Assembly (NCBI GenBank): GCA_000310025.1
Contig: FN649740.1
Location: 5,501,326 to 5,565,325 of the forward strand
Direction: 5' to 3'
DNA: 64,000 nt
DNA from: Ectocarpus siliculosus
Lineage: Eukaryota; Sar; Phaeophyceae; Ectocarpales; Ectocarpaceae
A program made the translations under genes and the position numbers. Of this stretch, positions 1 to 12,700 are shown piece by piece (position 1 is the first letter of the stretch; each line of letters starts with the position of its first letter). The notes under the pieces were generated by a model. The model saw nothing but the letters and a program-made list of their open reading frames with translations, made no database searches and was not told where the DNA came from.

Positions 1-112
1 TGTCGTACTGTCTTTTTTGCTCGAACACTCGACATGCTGACACGAACACTGCCTGCCATCTTCCGTCCTCCATGCGGGAAGCTGGGGGGGGTGTGACGGC
101 AGTGTCACGAAT

Positions 113-443
113 GAGGAGTTGCAAGATCGTCTTCTACAGCGGAAGATCGTCCTCAACAGTCGGTGATCGTCGGTCAAGATGCAAGATAGTCGTCATAGTC
201 GTGGGTCTGTGGAGACTGTTGGTGGAAGAACATCTTCAACAGTGGAAGATCACCTGAGGAGTTCCAAGATCGTCTTCTACAGCGGAAGATCGTCCTCAAC
301 AGTCGGTGATCGTCGGTCAAGATGCAAGATCATCGTCATAGTCGTCGGTCTGTGGAGACTGTTTGTGGAAGAACGTCTTCAACAGTGGAAGATCACCTTC
401 TTCAGTGGACGATCGCCTTCTTCAGTCCAAGATCGTCATCGTC
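113..443. repeat. 143-bp tandem repeat, two copies plus a partial third
   Basis: Two head-to-tail copies (113-255 and 256-398) differ at about five positions. A decayed stretch to about 443 repeats the inner 'cttcttcagt' and 'aagatcgtc' subunits. Short open frames in this stretch exist only because the unit lacks stops in some frames. No gene is supported here. Confidence 0.9.
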
Positions 444-3400
444 AAGGAGTCCGGTATACGCCGGCCAAAGTACTAACGGCCGTCATTCGGGGTCGATGAT
501 TTCAGCAATGTAACATCGACGTCGAACACACCGGCATCCGTCCTCTCGAGGTTAAAATCCATTTTTTGTGGTTTAACCTGGGGGAGGGCGGCATCCTCCC
601 TTTTCAGATCTATATTCCCGGCGTGGTTTGATCTGAGGAGGGAGAAGAGCACGTTCTGCTACCTCCTTAGCATTTTGTGTTTTTCAACACATATATGCTG
701 GGGGGGTGTCACGGTAGCATGAACGGGCGCTAAATACTGAGAATCATTCCATTTCACGATGGTTTGAGGAGGGCTAGGGTATACCCCCGGGTGTACCTGA
801 ATCATTGGCGGAGCCCCTCTAGAGCTCCGCCTCAACACGTGTTTTGGGTGATCGCTCACTGTTAACACGGCCAATCTCGGAAGAGGAACTTTGACCCACA
901 TCGCTAAGCAGCAACCAGTTGTGAGTCAATGCAGGAGGTAGACCCCCCTTGCTAGCCCCTCCTTGATTAGTCCCCCCTTGTTAGTCCCCCCTTGACTTAA
1001 ATGGTAAGAGACCATGAACGTGACCATGAAATGGATGAACCTGACCATGAAATGGAAGAAACTAATTGAACCCTGGCCAGTGCTTGTTACGCTAACACAT
1101 GAGTGAACTACCTTACGCAATAGCGTGATAACCACTGTGACAAGTACACTAGCACCGTATGGGAGCTTCGGTAGATCGTTCGTTCGACGAATTCCCGTCA
1201 CCAACAGACCTTCCTTGCCCATGGCATCCGCACGATGGCACACGACTACAGTAGACGTGTTTCGGCACTCGATGTGTGATACAAGAAGAGCGCTTGAAAA
1301 CGCGCGCGAGTGGGTGCCTTGCGTAATAGCGCTTCCGGCTTGTGGAGAAGCAAGAATGAATCTAGTGACCCCAACAAACTGACGTCTATTCTCATTTTGT
1401 AACGCCTGCGTATTGCAAGGTAGCATTCGTCTATTCTATGGAAACCAGAGTCTCGAAGAATTGCCCCACGTACCCCTCATAAAATGTCAACGAGGAGACG
1501 AAGAGGTAGCAGGATAACGTTACGCTCAAGAGCACGAGGGGGGACTACGAACTACAGTAGTATACGTAATCATGCCGAAGGATAGCGGCGGTGGCCAACA
1601 CTGGCTGCGATATAAATAAATGTGAAACTGTTTCGACATCGCAGCCGCAGAGGGTATACCGCCATGCGTGAATAGGGCAACCTATTTCACTGCGCAACCT
1701 TCTTTTTCATGTAGAGTCTGAGCAGCGCAAACACGAATGACGCTATTTATAGCGGCTTTGAAACAACGTGTCCCCGTCAAGTACTGCTTTTTCAGCCTGA
1801 GGCAAGACCGGAAAAGGGTGTGCTATCGAAACGAACATGGCTTCAACCTGATCCTGCGATAAGTCTGTACGGAACTCGCCTAATCTGTGGTTCTTGCCGT
1901 TGGTTGTGATTTGTTTGTGTGAGTTCTGGTGTTCATGTGTTGATTGGGCGGCACACAGAGAAGAGTGAGAATGGATGTTTGGACTATTCTGCAACAGGGA
2001 GTTGAACCGACGAGCGTTCAATCGGCGAAAACCTCCATCGCTCGCGAAGGGCGCTTGCTAGAACGAGTACTGTAGTCTACGTAGTGCTAAGCTGTCCCTC
2101 TGGTTGTTTGTACGTGCATATTGTAGACTGCACTGGAATTTGCCTAGTCCGGCTTGTCGGCCATCATGAGTATGCATAGGTTCGAAAAAGGAGTAGAATG
2201 AGTTTGCCCCGGAGGGTTGGATCCTTTGCAAATACCTCCGAACGAGGAAACGCGGCATAATATGGGGTCAGGCAAGATGTCGGCGAGGTGAGGAGCGATA
2301 TCGGGTGTATGACGGGAGAGCGACCGAGCAAGGGGTGAGTACTGCCAGGGGCCACGTTGGGTACAGCCATGCAGGTGTGTTGGAGTGAATGTTCTCCGGG
2401 TAGAACGTTGGGCAAGTGTGTTGGAGTGAATTTGCTAGGGGTAGAAGGGGTGGGATCGGCGGTGCTGAAGCCCCAATGGAGGCGAGCCCGGGCGATGAAT
2501 GGCAGAGACAGGCAAGGACGGGTTGGCAAGGCGCGTTGGTGATCGTCCCGACCGAGCCTGAGGCGGGTGCCAGGACGACGGGGAAAGGCTGTGCTGCTGT
2601 GTATCTGGGCAACAAGCCTCACGCACGGAGCATTTGTGTAACTCCTTAGAATGGGCCGTGTACGGGTCTGTGTGGGCTTGGTGACGGCGTGACGAGGACG
2701 TACGGGATTTTGGCCCGCCGTCTTGAAAGAGGTGTACATTCAGAGTAAAGTGGTACACACTTCATTCCAAAGATTGGATGTTCTTCCATGCGCTGGTTAC
2801 CGACAGTTCATTCTTCATTCCAACATGTTTGGCATCTTCCATTTCCGCTCTGAAGTTCAACGCTGTCCGTGCATCGCAAACAAACGGTACCAACCACAGA
2901 TTATTTTCCCAAGCTGTTGGACGTTTTTCTACTTTCAGCGAGCGCGGTGGGCTATCAAGCAGAGGCAATATTTGCCCCTCAACCGACCGTATATGTCAGA
3001 TCTCAGACGAAGCGACAGCTACAGCTACATGTTTTCTTCGAACAAGAAGGACGAGAAGGAGAAAAGGGGACATCACAATGAAAAAAGAAAAACGATAGGG
3101 CACATTGACATGCTCCTAAGAAAGACACACGCAGAGAGCCGCGGAAATATTTCTAACCCTCATATAACTATTCCAACAGCCGCTGACAAGTACGGGGAGA
3201 GTTGTGTGCATTATTTCCTACCATTTCGGTGGAAATAGCATTACCCTCCCTTCCGTGATCCCGTTTTACGAAAACGGCCCCACAAAACACTCCACGGCAT
3301 TGAGTGCCTTGGTTTACCTGTTGGCCTACCGCTGTCGCAGTCAAGGCTGAAGACGGTGTTAACAAGAGACCAGCTCAGCTCATGTGCGACATCGTCGGTG

Positions 3401-4501
3401 CCTACTTGCAGGTCTGCACCAAAAGCCCCCCCGGAAGGGACCAAAACCGCTTTACCCGTTTCAGAACCCTGTGCCTGCGGTTGTCGGCTACACCTTGTCC
3501 ACACCGTCACCACAACCTCCACGGAGAACCCATCATGCATACCGTACAGAACAGACCAAGAACCGTCGCGCTCATTGCGTTTCCGATTTGACCTACACCC
3601 TGCTCGGAGAGAAGAACCGCCACCCGCGCCACCATCCCAGGTGCCGGCCCGCGGGAGAAAAAAAATATGGCACCCCCCACCACCATCCCAAAACACTAAA
3701 CTAGAGATCCCGAATCGACATTGGTCGGACTAAAAATGTTTCCTTTCTTTTTCGTTTTTTTCCAGACACACAACAACGATTTTAGTTATCCACTGCGGTG
3801 GCAAACATCTCATGGGGCTGCAACCCACATTCTGCTCTAGCTGCCCCCCCCCAAAACCATCGGGCACTACATGTGCCTGGTGCAGATCCGCCCCCCCCAT
3901 GCAAACACCCTGTTGTGGTCCAAAAGTTCCGAAGGAAAAAAATAGTCCGACGCCAAAGGGGTGCGAGGGTCGACTGAATGCCAGCCACGACGCTACGGCC
4001 AAGCATGACGGAAAGCAGACCCCCTCCTCGACGGCGCAAACAAAGGACTCAACCGCTCGGCGTCGTGCTTACTTGCGACTCTTCGCGAGTGCGACTCTCC
4101 GCGAGTTGAGAAGCTAACTTTCCGACCTCCAGCAGTTGAGCGATCGCATTTTCCTCCCTCCGCACAAGACACGAAATCACCCGAAATGGTGCGCGTTGTA
4201 CATAGGCGCGCCTGCCCCGCAGATGCAAAACCGGATGTTCAGTAGAGGAGAGAAGCACGGAAATGGGAGCCCCGCCGTGTCGCAAGTCCACCGTACCAAC
4301 TGCAACCCTAACGCGCGAGGCGCTGGGAGTGGAGAGTAAAGGTAGCGCCAAAAACCAAGCACACAAAATCATCGTACCTTCCGCCTGCTTGAACACGCAT
4401 TTTGATGGAGCCAATCGTTACGAGAGCTCCATACTTCCGCAAGCTATCCCTGCACTTGTAGGCACGCCTAGCGTACTGCCGGCAGGTCCTGTTCAACTCT
4501 G
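444..4501. other. Intergenic DNA without a recognisable gene
   Basis: No open frame here resembles a known family or chains into spliced exons. Short tandem motifs are visible: near-duplicate 'tagtccccccttg' units at about 970-1000, two 'gaccatgaaatgga' units at about 1020-1055, and a doubled 'gcgactc(t/c)(t/c)cgcgagt' unit at about 4074-4105. Near 2380-2430 'gtgtgttggagtgaat' occurs twice. The longest open frames (about 170-190 codons near 2.2-2.7 and 2.7-3.2 kb) have compositions unlike protein. Confidence 0.6.
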
Positions 4502-4653
4502 ATTGGCCCGCCCTTCTTCACTCCCCCTCTGACGTCACCAAGCGTCCATTCCCTCCGATTCTCTTCTCTTCTTTCTGCCTTCGAAGGCCGCTCTTGTATC
4601 GCTGCAGGCTACAGCCCTCGTCGTTTTCGTCTGGCTTCTTTCGACTCTATATA
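4502..4653 (+). promoter_or_regulatory. Promoter-like cluster: ATTGG, TGACGTCA and TATATA
   Basis: An ATTGG box lies at 4502-4506, a perfect CRE-type palindrome TGACGTCA at 4530-4537, and TATATA at 4648-4653, all spaced as in a plus-strand polymerase II promoter. No ATG-initiated gene follows directly, so function is inference from motif order only. Confidence 0.3.
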
Positions 4654-4687
4654 CCGCACCGTGCTGAGCAACGCCAAGGGTAGATAG

Positions 4688-5044
4688 ACCGAACCGACAA
4701 CCGACGTCGCAAACACTACACCGACGACTGAGGAACCAGAACCGACGGCGGCGGCACCAAAAGAAAAACAACCTCCGACGAAAATCAAAGCCGGTATAGG
4801 GAGGCCTCACAGCTACACCGCCCACAACGCGGAGAGGGCATACCAAATTTCGCCGCATTCCAAAGGAGCAATCTTCCGCCCAACCAAAAGCCCAAGCATA
4901 CGAGGTAGCCCATGCGTCAGCCAAGGGGGCTTCAAGGAACCAAGATTTTGTAGATCTCGCGTGGTTGAAAGGAATACCCCTCCTCGGACTAAGCGCCCCC
5001 AACAAACCGCTGCAGTTCATACGCATACAGAGCGCCAAAATTGA
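4688..5044 (+). other. 118-codon open stretch with no ATG, downstream of the TATA-like box
   Basis: The frame opens right after a TAG at 4685-4687 and closes at TGA 5042-5044. Its translation is rich in P, T, K, E and S at the start and has a natural-looking composition. The opposite-strand frame over the same bases (4535-5050) is full of R, W, C and F and looks like a shadow. There is no in-frame ATG. It could be an internal exon, a decayed gene or chance. It overlaps the 3' untranslated side of the TM9SF gene on the other strand. Family not recognised. Confidence 0.2.
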
Positions 5045-5159
5045 AAACACATTGAAACAAATTACACCCGCGCGCCCAGACCACTAGCGGGTGCTGCCGG
5101 ACCAAATCGCAACAGAAACCATCCCGTTTCGTAACGGCAACTCCCCTCAAAAGGTAAAA

Positions 5160-5168
5160 TTAGTCCAC
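5160..5168 (-). other. Terminal micro-exon (Val-Asp-stop) of the TM9SF gene
   Basis: Exon 15 ends '..SSIK' at AAG|GCAAGT, a strong GC-type donor. Reading through instead adds about 45 unrelated residues and loses the K-x-D end. A 952-nt intron away, 'caccag|GTGGACTAA' supplies V-D-stop in phase, giving K-V-D. Assignment rests on family knowledge plus phase; cDNA is not available here. Confidence 0.65.
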
Positions 5169-6700
5169 CTGGTGCGACGAGCGGGGTGCACGGCGCGGAG
5201 GCGGGTAGGCGGGAAGGGGGTCATCACCAAAGACGGGCATAGGTCTTGCAGGTTGCCGGATAGGATACTTGAGCGGACAACGGAACTCTTTCAAAGCTCA
5301 TGATTCTCTTTCACGTATTTCCAAGCTCATGATTCTCTTTCACGATCGTGGCGTATTGGTATATTTGTGCGGTATTTTTGCGGTATGTATTAAATGCCGG
5401 AGAAGTGATGGTTTCGTCAAAACTCATATCTTGAAGTGTCTAGGGTTGTTGGTTTTATGGATTTTTTAATTGTGCGGCGTGCGGCTTGACTGCTGATTTC
5501 GTGTTTATAAATCAACCGCTGTGACAGACGCCCTGAACCGAACATAGCCCTGGATCCAATCCATGCATACAACCGTGTAGGCGACTGAGATACCGCCGCT
5601 GTGTCCATGAGTTTAAGGTACAGGACTCGGCATGAATCGTTTCCTAAAGGCAAAAGAAAAAAATCGAGTAGAACTCGAAAAAAACGACAACAAACGCCTG
5701 CAAGTGGAAATGCCCCCCGAATCAGTTTCGCATTTCTGCCGATCATCTGTTCTGCGTCCGTCGCAAGACCGGTGACATCATGCCCTCATTCCAGGTGACC
5801 CCCTACATCATGGGCAAGTGAAATCCCGCTACACTAATTTTAAGTTCACTCCCGTTACACTATTTGCAAGTGAAATTCCGTGGCATACGCTGCCCAAGTC
5901 TCCGAGCGGTACATCACTTTTCCTTTTCACTTGTCTCCCAAGCAAAATCGCCGACTGCCTTACTTTAGGGAGCAACGACCAGAGGCCAACTTGTCACTGC
6001 TCACGAACTACGACGGGATACATATGTAGACATGTAGACCCATCAAGGCACGTCGCAAAAAAACTGTGAAATAAACGTGACACCCGATGCATACAAAACA
6101 ACCGACTGCAGGTATGACTTGCCTTGATGGAGGAATAGATGACGTTAATGAACCACTGGCAGGAGAAGTATCCCACGGTACCCGTCAACAGGAAGAAGCA
6201 CGACGTCATCACGAACGTGTAGCCGAAGAACAGCGATGCTGCCATCCACTGTTTCAGTGCAATCACCAAAGACAGAAAATGATGCCAACACACCAACGTG
6301 CGTTTGGTGGATTGTTGCCGGAATGAACCGGAACATTGTACACACATCCGTGTGGGCCACGGTGCGTTGAGCCATTTTGAGGGATAGGGTGAGGGTTGGG
6401 TTGTGCAAAGTTAACACATTCCGGCGGAAGGTTAGGCGAATTTGAGGTCTGGTGGAGCTCGCGTGCGCGGCTTAACACAGAACTACCTCCACGAGGTCAT
6501 CATCCAGACTGAATCGACAGTATCGGTGAGTGTAGACGGGCACCTCAAGTGTGAGGCTGTACATGCGCAAGGATATCAATCCCAGGTTGATGCGGCGCAA
6601 TCGGCCACGTTTCAAGCATTCACAGAGGACGAACGATGCGGGAAACCGATCTGCTTCAACGACCAACGGAAAACGAAACGTTATTTCTGTATGCAGAGAA

Positions 6701-6751
<51 letters not shown>

Positions 6752-9700
6752 CGACAGCATTGCAACAACTCACCCCGCTCATGTTAAGCACGGTGAAGTA
6801 GTACCCAACAGAGTAGATGAACATCCAGCCTGCGCACGACCCGGACCACAGCAGTGAGCGCCACCACCTGAAAAAAAACAAAAAAACGCATGTACAAGAT
6901 GAGACAACGAGAGTGAGATAAGAGGAGAGGAACAAGACGAGATAGGGAGAGAGAAAGTCACCGGGCCACGATAAAGGGGTTGAGCGGTCGATGGAGTCGG
7001 CTACGGGCCTCAAATGCCCTTTCCCTTGCGAAACTGGATGATTGACGAAGCAACCGGCATCTGGGGAGATTCTTGTCGGTTGGCACTCGATGACACCCAA
7101 AACCGCTCGTAATCGGTGTCTGTTCAAGAGCAAAATCGTCTGTCGGAAGAATAAAAATTGTCTCTCCGTTGGACGTACGTTGTTCCCGATGGCGCCTTAT
7201 ATCTTGTTCCCTACACATGAATAAACGAAAACTTGCTGTGATCGTTTGATTGTTCAACGCGCACCAGCGGTAGTCCTCGGAGCAGAGCTGGAAGTAGCAC
7301 ATCACGATGCTGATCTCGGCGCAGGTAACGGTGAGGATAAGCATGACGGACATCAAGAACCCGAAGATGTAGTATAGCTGCTGCTCCCACATGGCCGTCA
7401 TGACGAACACCAGCTCCACCAGCACGGCCCCGAAGGGCAGCACGCCTGCGAAGGGAACGGCCACCTGACCGCAGCCAAGACGGAAGGGAAAAACCAAGGT
7501 TAGTGTTACGCAATGCTGTAGAGAAAGAATATATACTTCTACAAGTCCGTTCATACAGAACTCCTTTTGTAGCAGGGAAAAACCACGAATCGAAGAGTCG
7601 GTGATTTACATGCGCATGTGCGTGCCATATCTCCATACGCTTAAACCGCCGATTGTCACACCACCTTGGCGGCATCGGACGAAGGCCGCACAGGGAGTCT
7701 TTCTTACTCTTCTTCACTCTTGCTGTGCGGCCCTTTGCCACAGAAACACAAGTTTCATCTCCGACGGCCGATATTATTTGTCCTAAATGTGCTGTTGCGC
7801 GAACATGTTCCGAAGAAGAGTCTACGAAAACGAGTCGAAATACGATTGTCGCAGATATGTAACGCTCACCTTGGGGTCGACGTACCATGGCGTCTGGGGG
7901 ATCATGCGGGGGATCTGGTTCGTTCTTACCACCTGACAAACAGTAAAAAAAGGGACAAAACACACCGGCAGAGGTGATAGGAAGACAAACGAACATGAGA
8001 TGTGAGGGGAAGATGGGGGGAGAGTTTGAGGAGCAAGAGTCGCGCCAATCGTGCTCGAGTGTGTGGATTGTAACCAAGTGAAAAACACGCCAAGTCGTTG
8101 TAACCACTAAACCTTTGAGTTGAGACACCACCGAGAAAAGAAACATGAATCATCCTTGCCGTTATAAGGCATGGAAGGCAATATATGAACGACGAACGCA
8201 ACAAGAAGCGGGTACTGGCACCTGAAATAAGGGAACATATCAAACACGACTGTGAACCGAAATTCTCATTCGCTACATTCATACCTTGCACCTTACACCT
8301 TGCACCTTGCGGGGGGGGAAAGCAAACGAAACGAGCAATAAAATTTGAAGGAGATTTTCCCTCCTTGAAGGCCTTGCGGAGACGTTAAGATTTTCATCGC
8401 CGCACGGGCGAGCCTCCGAAACAAAAAGTGCAACCAACGCATTCCCCTCGACTAACTGTGATACGCCTACATTAGTCTTTCCGTGATTGTACGAAAATTT
8501 CCTGAAAAAACAGTGGCTACAAGGTCTCCCTTCGGGACGTGGGTGTCTACCCTCCCTCAGGTGACGCAAGGCCACATGCGCATTGCCCGAAGAGGGACTG
8601 TGTGTCTTACAACGCGTGTATTTCCGCACAAAACATCGCGCACGTAAACTCCGACTTCCATGACGTCTTTGATTGATGATGGCAAATTTCCGATGAAACC
8701 CAAATTTGAAGCCGAAACAACACCACAAATGGGACATGTTCAACACTGCGGCTGGATGCATGCTCTCAGACTTGTCTACACTTGGCCCGCTGCGAAGTGC
8801 AGTAAACGTAGGTACTGCTGTTGTTGGACAACGCGATGACACGAAGAGTCACAGCCAGCCATGAATCATCGAATGAATGAATGAATGAATGAATGAATGC
8901 GAATGAAAGTGGAGAAGCAAGAGGCAAATATTTCAAACCGTCGCATTTGATAGGTTTGATAGGTTTCAGAATTGGTTCGACAGGCTTCCTCAGCGCGGAA
9001 CGCGTCCCCGGGGTTTTAAGCAAGTTTTCGCAACTTTGGCCGTCCTACAGGTACCCTACCTCTTTTGCTGGTCGTTATCCGACTCATTTTGTACATGCGC
9101 CTCTACCACTGGGTGTGGCTCGGAACCACGAGCGTGCAATCAAACGGAACCACACGCGCCACGGAGGCCTATCGAGCTCCGGGCACGGGCTTCAATGTAC
9201 CGACGACCCTCCTGCGTGCCCCTGAGAAGGAACCGCGATGAAAGACTCGCTGCTGCGAGAGAAAGTAACGCCGAGGCATGAAAAGTGACCAAATCTTGTA
9301 TGTACATATATTGTAAGCCCCTGGTAGACAAACCGTCGTGCGACAAACCTGCACCGGCTGCTACCTCTTGAATTGAACCCATAGAACGAGGTATAAACCC
9401 GTCCACAACACCCGACGAAAAAACTTGAAAAGGCGTTTTCATGGCCTTCTCATGGACAAAAACCGTTGTGCGACAAACCTGCCGCGGCTGTTCCTGAACC
9501 AGTACGAGGACGAGGTAGAAAATCTACAAAGAAAAAAAAGAGCCCGTTTTACGGCTTTGATAAAGAAAAACATTGTGCAACAAACCACAGCGGCTGCTCT
9601 TTCTTCTGCTCGTTGGAGCCGTAGAAGAACGCGGAAAAAAAAAAAGAATGAAAGAAAAGGGCGTTTCTGTCATGATCTTCATACACAAGAACTGCTGTTG

Positions 9701-12700
9701 TGCGACAAACCTGCGGCGGCTGTTCCTTCTTGAAGCCGTAAAACGACCCGAGGAAGACGAGAGGGGTCTGAACGAACAGCAGCATCGCCACCAGCAGCAC
9801 CAGGATGCGGACGGGCACCGCCCCCGTGGAGCCGATGAACCACTGCTGGATCCCCTCCAGCACGAACACCGACCCCGCCAGGGCCGGGAACGAGAACGCT
9901 GTCAGGAGAGTCATCTGGCAGAAGGCGACGGGTCGGGGGGAAAGGGGCGGTTGGTAGGTAAAAAGGGGCAGGTAAAGGCGTCACCTCGTGAGCGGGGTAT
10001 GGATATTCCGGGGGGGGGGGGGGGGGGTGAAAACCAAAAAACCCGGGGAAAGAAGGTTGAGGTTCGGGGGAAAAAAGGGGGGGCAAAACAAAAAACCCGG
10101 GCCCCACAATGAAATCCCTTTTAAAATACTTTCAAATAAACCCCAAAAAAAATGCCCGGGCGGAATGGCCGGGAAAGGGGCCCCCCCCTTCAAATTAAAG
10201 TTTAAAAACGGGGGGGGGGGGCCCTGGCCCCCCCCTTCAAACCAAAAGGGGAAACAGGGAAAGAACCCCGGGAAAAACAAAAAAATGGGTTCTAACAAAC
10301 GGCAGCGTTGGAAACCTCTCGTCAAAACCTNNNNNNNNNNNNNNNNNNNNNNNNNNNNNNNNNNNNNNNNNNNNNNNNNNNNNNNNNNNNNNNNNNNNNN
10401 NNNNNNNNNNNNNNNNNNNNNNNNNNNNNNGTAAAGGGGGCCCCCTTTTTGTCTCCTTTTGTTTTTTCGGGGGGGGGGGGGGGGGGCTGAGATCGAGACA
10501 ACGCGGGGAAGGAAGGTTGAGGTTCGGTGGAGAGACGGGGGGTCGAATCAAAAAGCGCGGTCGCAACGATGATATCGCTATGAATATACTTCGAAGTAGA
10601 CCCAAACAAAAATGCACGGACGGAATGTCCGGGAATGCGGCACCTCTCTTCAACTTAACGTTTACATACTGTAGTGTGTGTCCATGTCCTCTCTCTTCAA
10701 TCCAACAGCGGACACAGCGAACGAGCCTCGGGACAAACAAAAAAATGGGTTCTAACAAACGGCAGCGTTGGAAACCTCTCGTCAAAACCTGTCCGAAAAA
10801 CGTGCCGCGGTATCCTCTCGTCGGTGGAGTGTACCATGGTACATAAATACCTTCATCCACTCGGTGCCGCGGAATCGACGGTGAATCTTGGCGGAGTTGT
10901 ACCCGGCGATGCCGCCGGTGAGGACGTAGATCAAGAGGCACACGGTCAGCATGTCCCCGCGCTTGAGGGGGCTGACAAGTCGCATGACGCTGAAGAACAG
11001 CACCAGGAAGCTCACCGACCACAGCTGTACACCCGTTCCCACGCAGACCTAAAAATATAAAAAGCGGAAAAAATCGCGATGTTAAAAGGGGAAGGGGGGG
11101 GGGTGCAATCATGCAAACACTGCTGTCGTCATTAGACCACTGACCTCGCATCCCTACAAAGCCGGGACGGAGGGAGCAATATGCCGGGTTTTCGCCGGCC
11201 CAGACTGGATTGCACAACAGGCTATCTATGTTCAAAACAAGGATTGGGCGGGGCAAGCATGTACAGACCGCTCCCGCACTCATGTAAAGAAAATTACAAG
11301 TCTAAGAACGTGAGCACCATTTGTGAGCTTTTGTACGTTAAGGTCCCCCACGCTAAAACCAACATAGACGGCATTCGTAGCAAAACCCAGCAAGTATCGT
11401 CCCATTTACTGAGAAAACGTCAGGTCAGGTTTTACACCTTTCGCGGTGTGCGATTGTTTCTCAGCCGGGGGGTAATCGATTATCCGAAAAAGCCATGTAC
11501 AGTACAGTACACCAGCAGCCGTGTGCTTATGCTTACCGCGAAGAGCATGGGAGCCGTGGTGGGGGGCCTGAGGACATCGCCGTGAACGAGCTTCCAGCCA
11601 GTCTCCTCGTTGGCCTCCTCCATGTCCTGTAATGTTATCAAATATAGTCAAAACAGCACAACCACAAGGTGTTTCAGCAGTTAAAAGCAGCATGAGGCAC
11701 TACGACCATGCAACATCAACAGAAGAAATCACAGCACAGATACGAGGAGGAAGCCGGTAGAGATGCAGATGACATGAATCACGATGTTGGCCTCCTCCAT
11801 GCCCTGGATAGAACGCGATAGCATCGTATGTCGCACCACGACAAAGCGACTTCAAAACAAGTGGATAGAGCAAGCCCGGGTGACAGGTGAGATAACGCTC
11901 GCCGTGTCATCTTCTCTTGAAAATAAACAACAAACACGAAAACAACAACACAACCACGACCATTTCACCGCTGGATGTCCGCATGCATACACAGGTTTAC
12001 CGTGCCGAACAACACAAGCGGGATGTCCCAGCGACCAACTCACACGCGGAATACCGCAAAATGTCCTCATACAGGTGTACCGTATCGCGACAAACGACAC
12101 GCAAAGGAAAGGTGGGTTGCCACTGTCACAGCCACGACTAACTCTGCCACTGTCACAGCCACCACTAACTCACTAGCGACTTTTTTGTGCCCACCTCTGC
12201 GTTGTAGCGCTGGATGTCCTTCCTGAGGGCACGGACCATGATCATGGCCACTAGCACGGTGAGGAACATGACAATCACCGAAGAGTTGGTGATGCTGAAC
12301 CAGTGGATCTGGTTGTCCACGGCCCCGCTCGTGTAGATGTCCCACCTGCACCGTGGAAAAAACAACCGCGCGATAATGGTTACAAAAAACAGGAGGCAAC
12401 ACGAAGCGGCACGGGTCCCAGCCGCAGATATGTGGGAACAGTCTATGGTGCTTTAGAACAACCAAAAACAGCCACATCACCAGCAACAACAGCGACAAAA
12501 ACGACAACCACATCAACCCACCTCTGCGTCCACGGCATGGTGGTGTAGTCCCAAGTGACGTCGTAGGTGAAGAGGATCTCGCCCTCGTACTCCGCGTTAA
12601 GGTAACGGCTAGGATCGTTGGTGGTGTACCTGTGGGGAGGACAACCAATCCCAAAAAAGACAACAAAAGAAGTGAAAAAAAAGTACCAAACGTTTCAAGG

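Noticed and set aside
113-443. CRISPR-like impression from regular repeats
   Set aside because: The unit is 143 bp with no distinct spacers, and the genome is eukaryotic.
4535-5050. 171-codon minus-strand frame with an ATG
   Set aside because: Runs of R, W, F and C such as 'FFFWCRRRRFWF' are not protein-like; it is the shadow of the plus-strand stretch and TM9SF 3' region.
7211-8146. 311-codon minus-strand open frame
   Set aside because: It covers TM9SF exons 12 and 13 in a wrong frame; the family motifs lie in the other frame.
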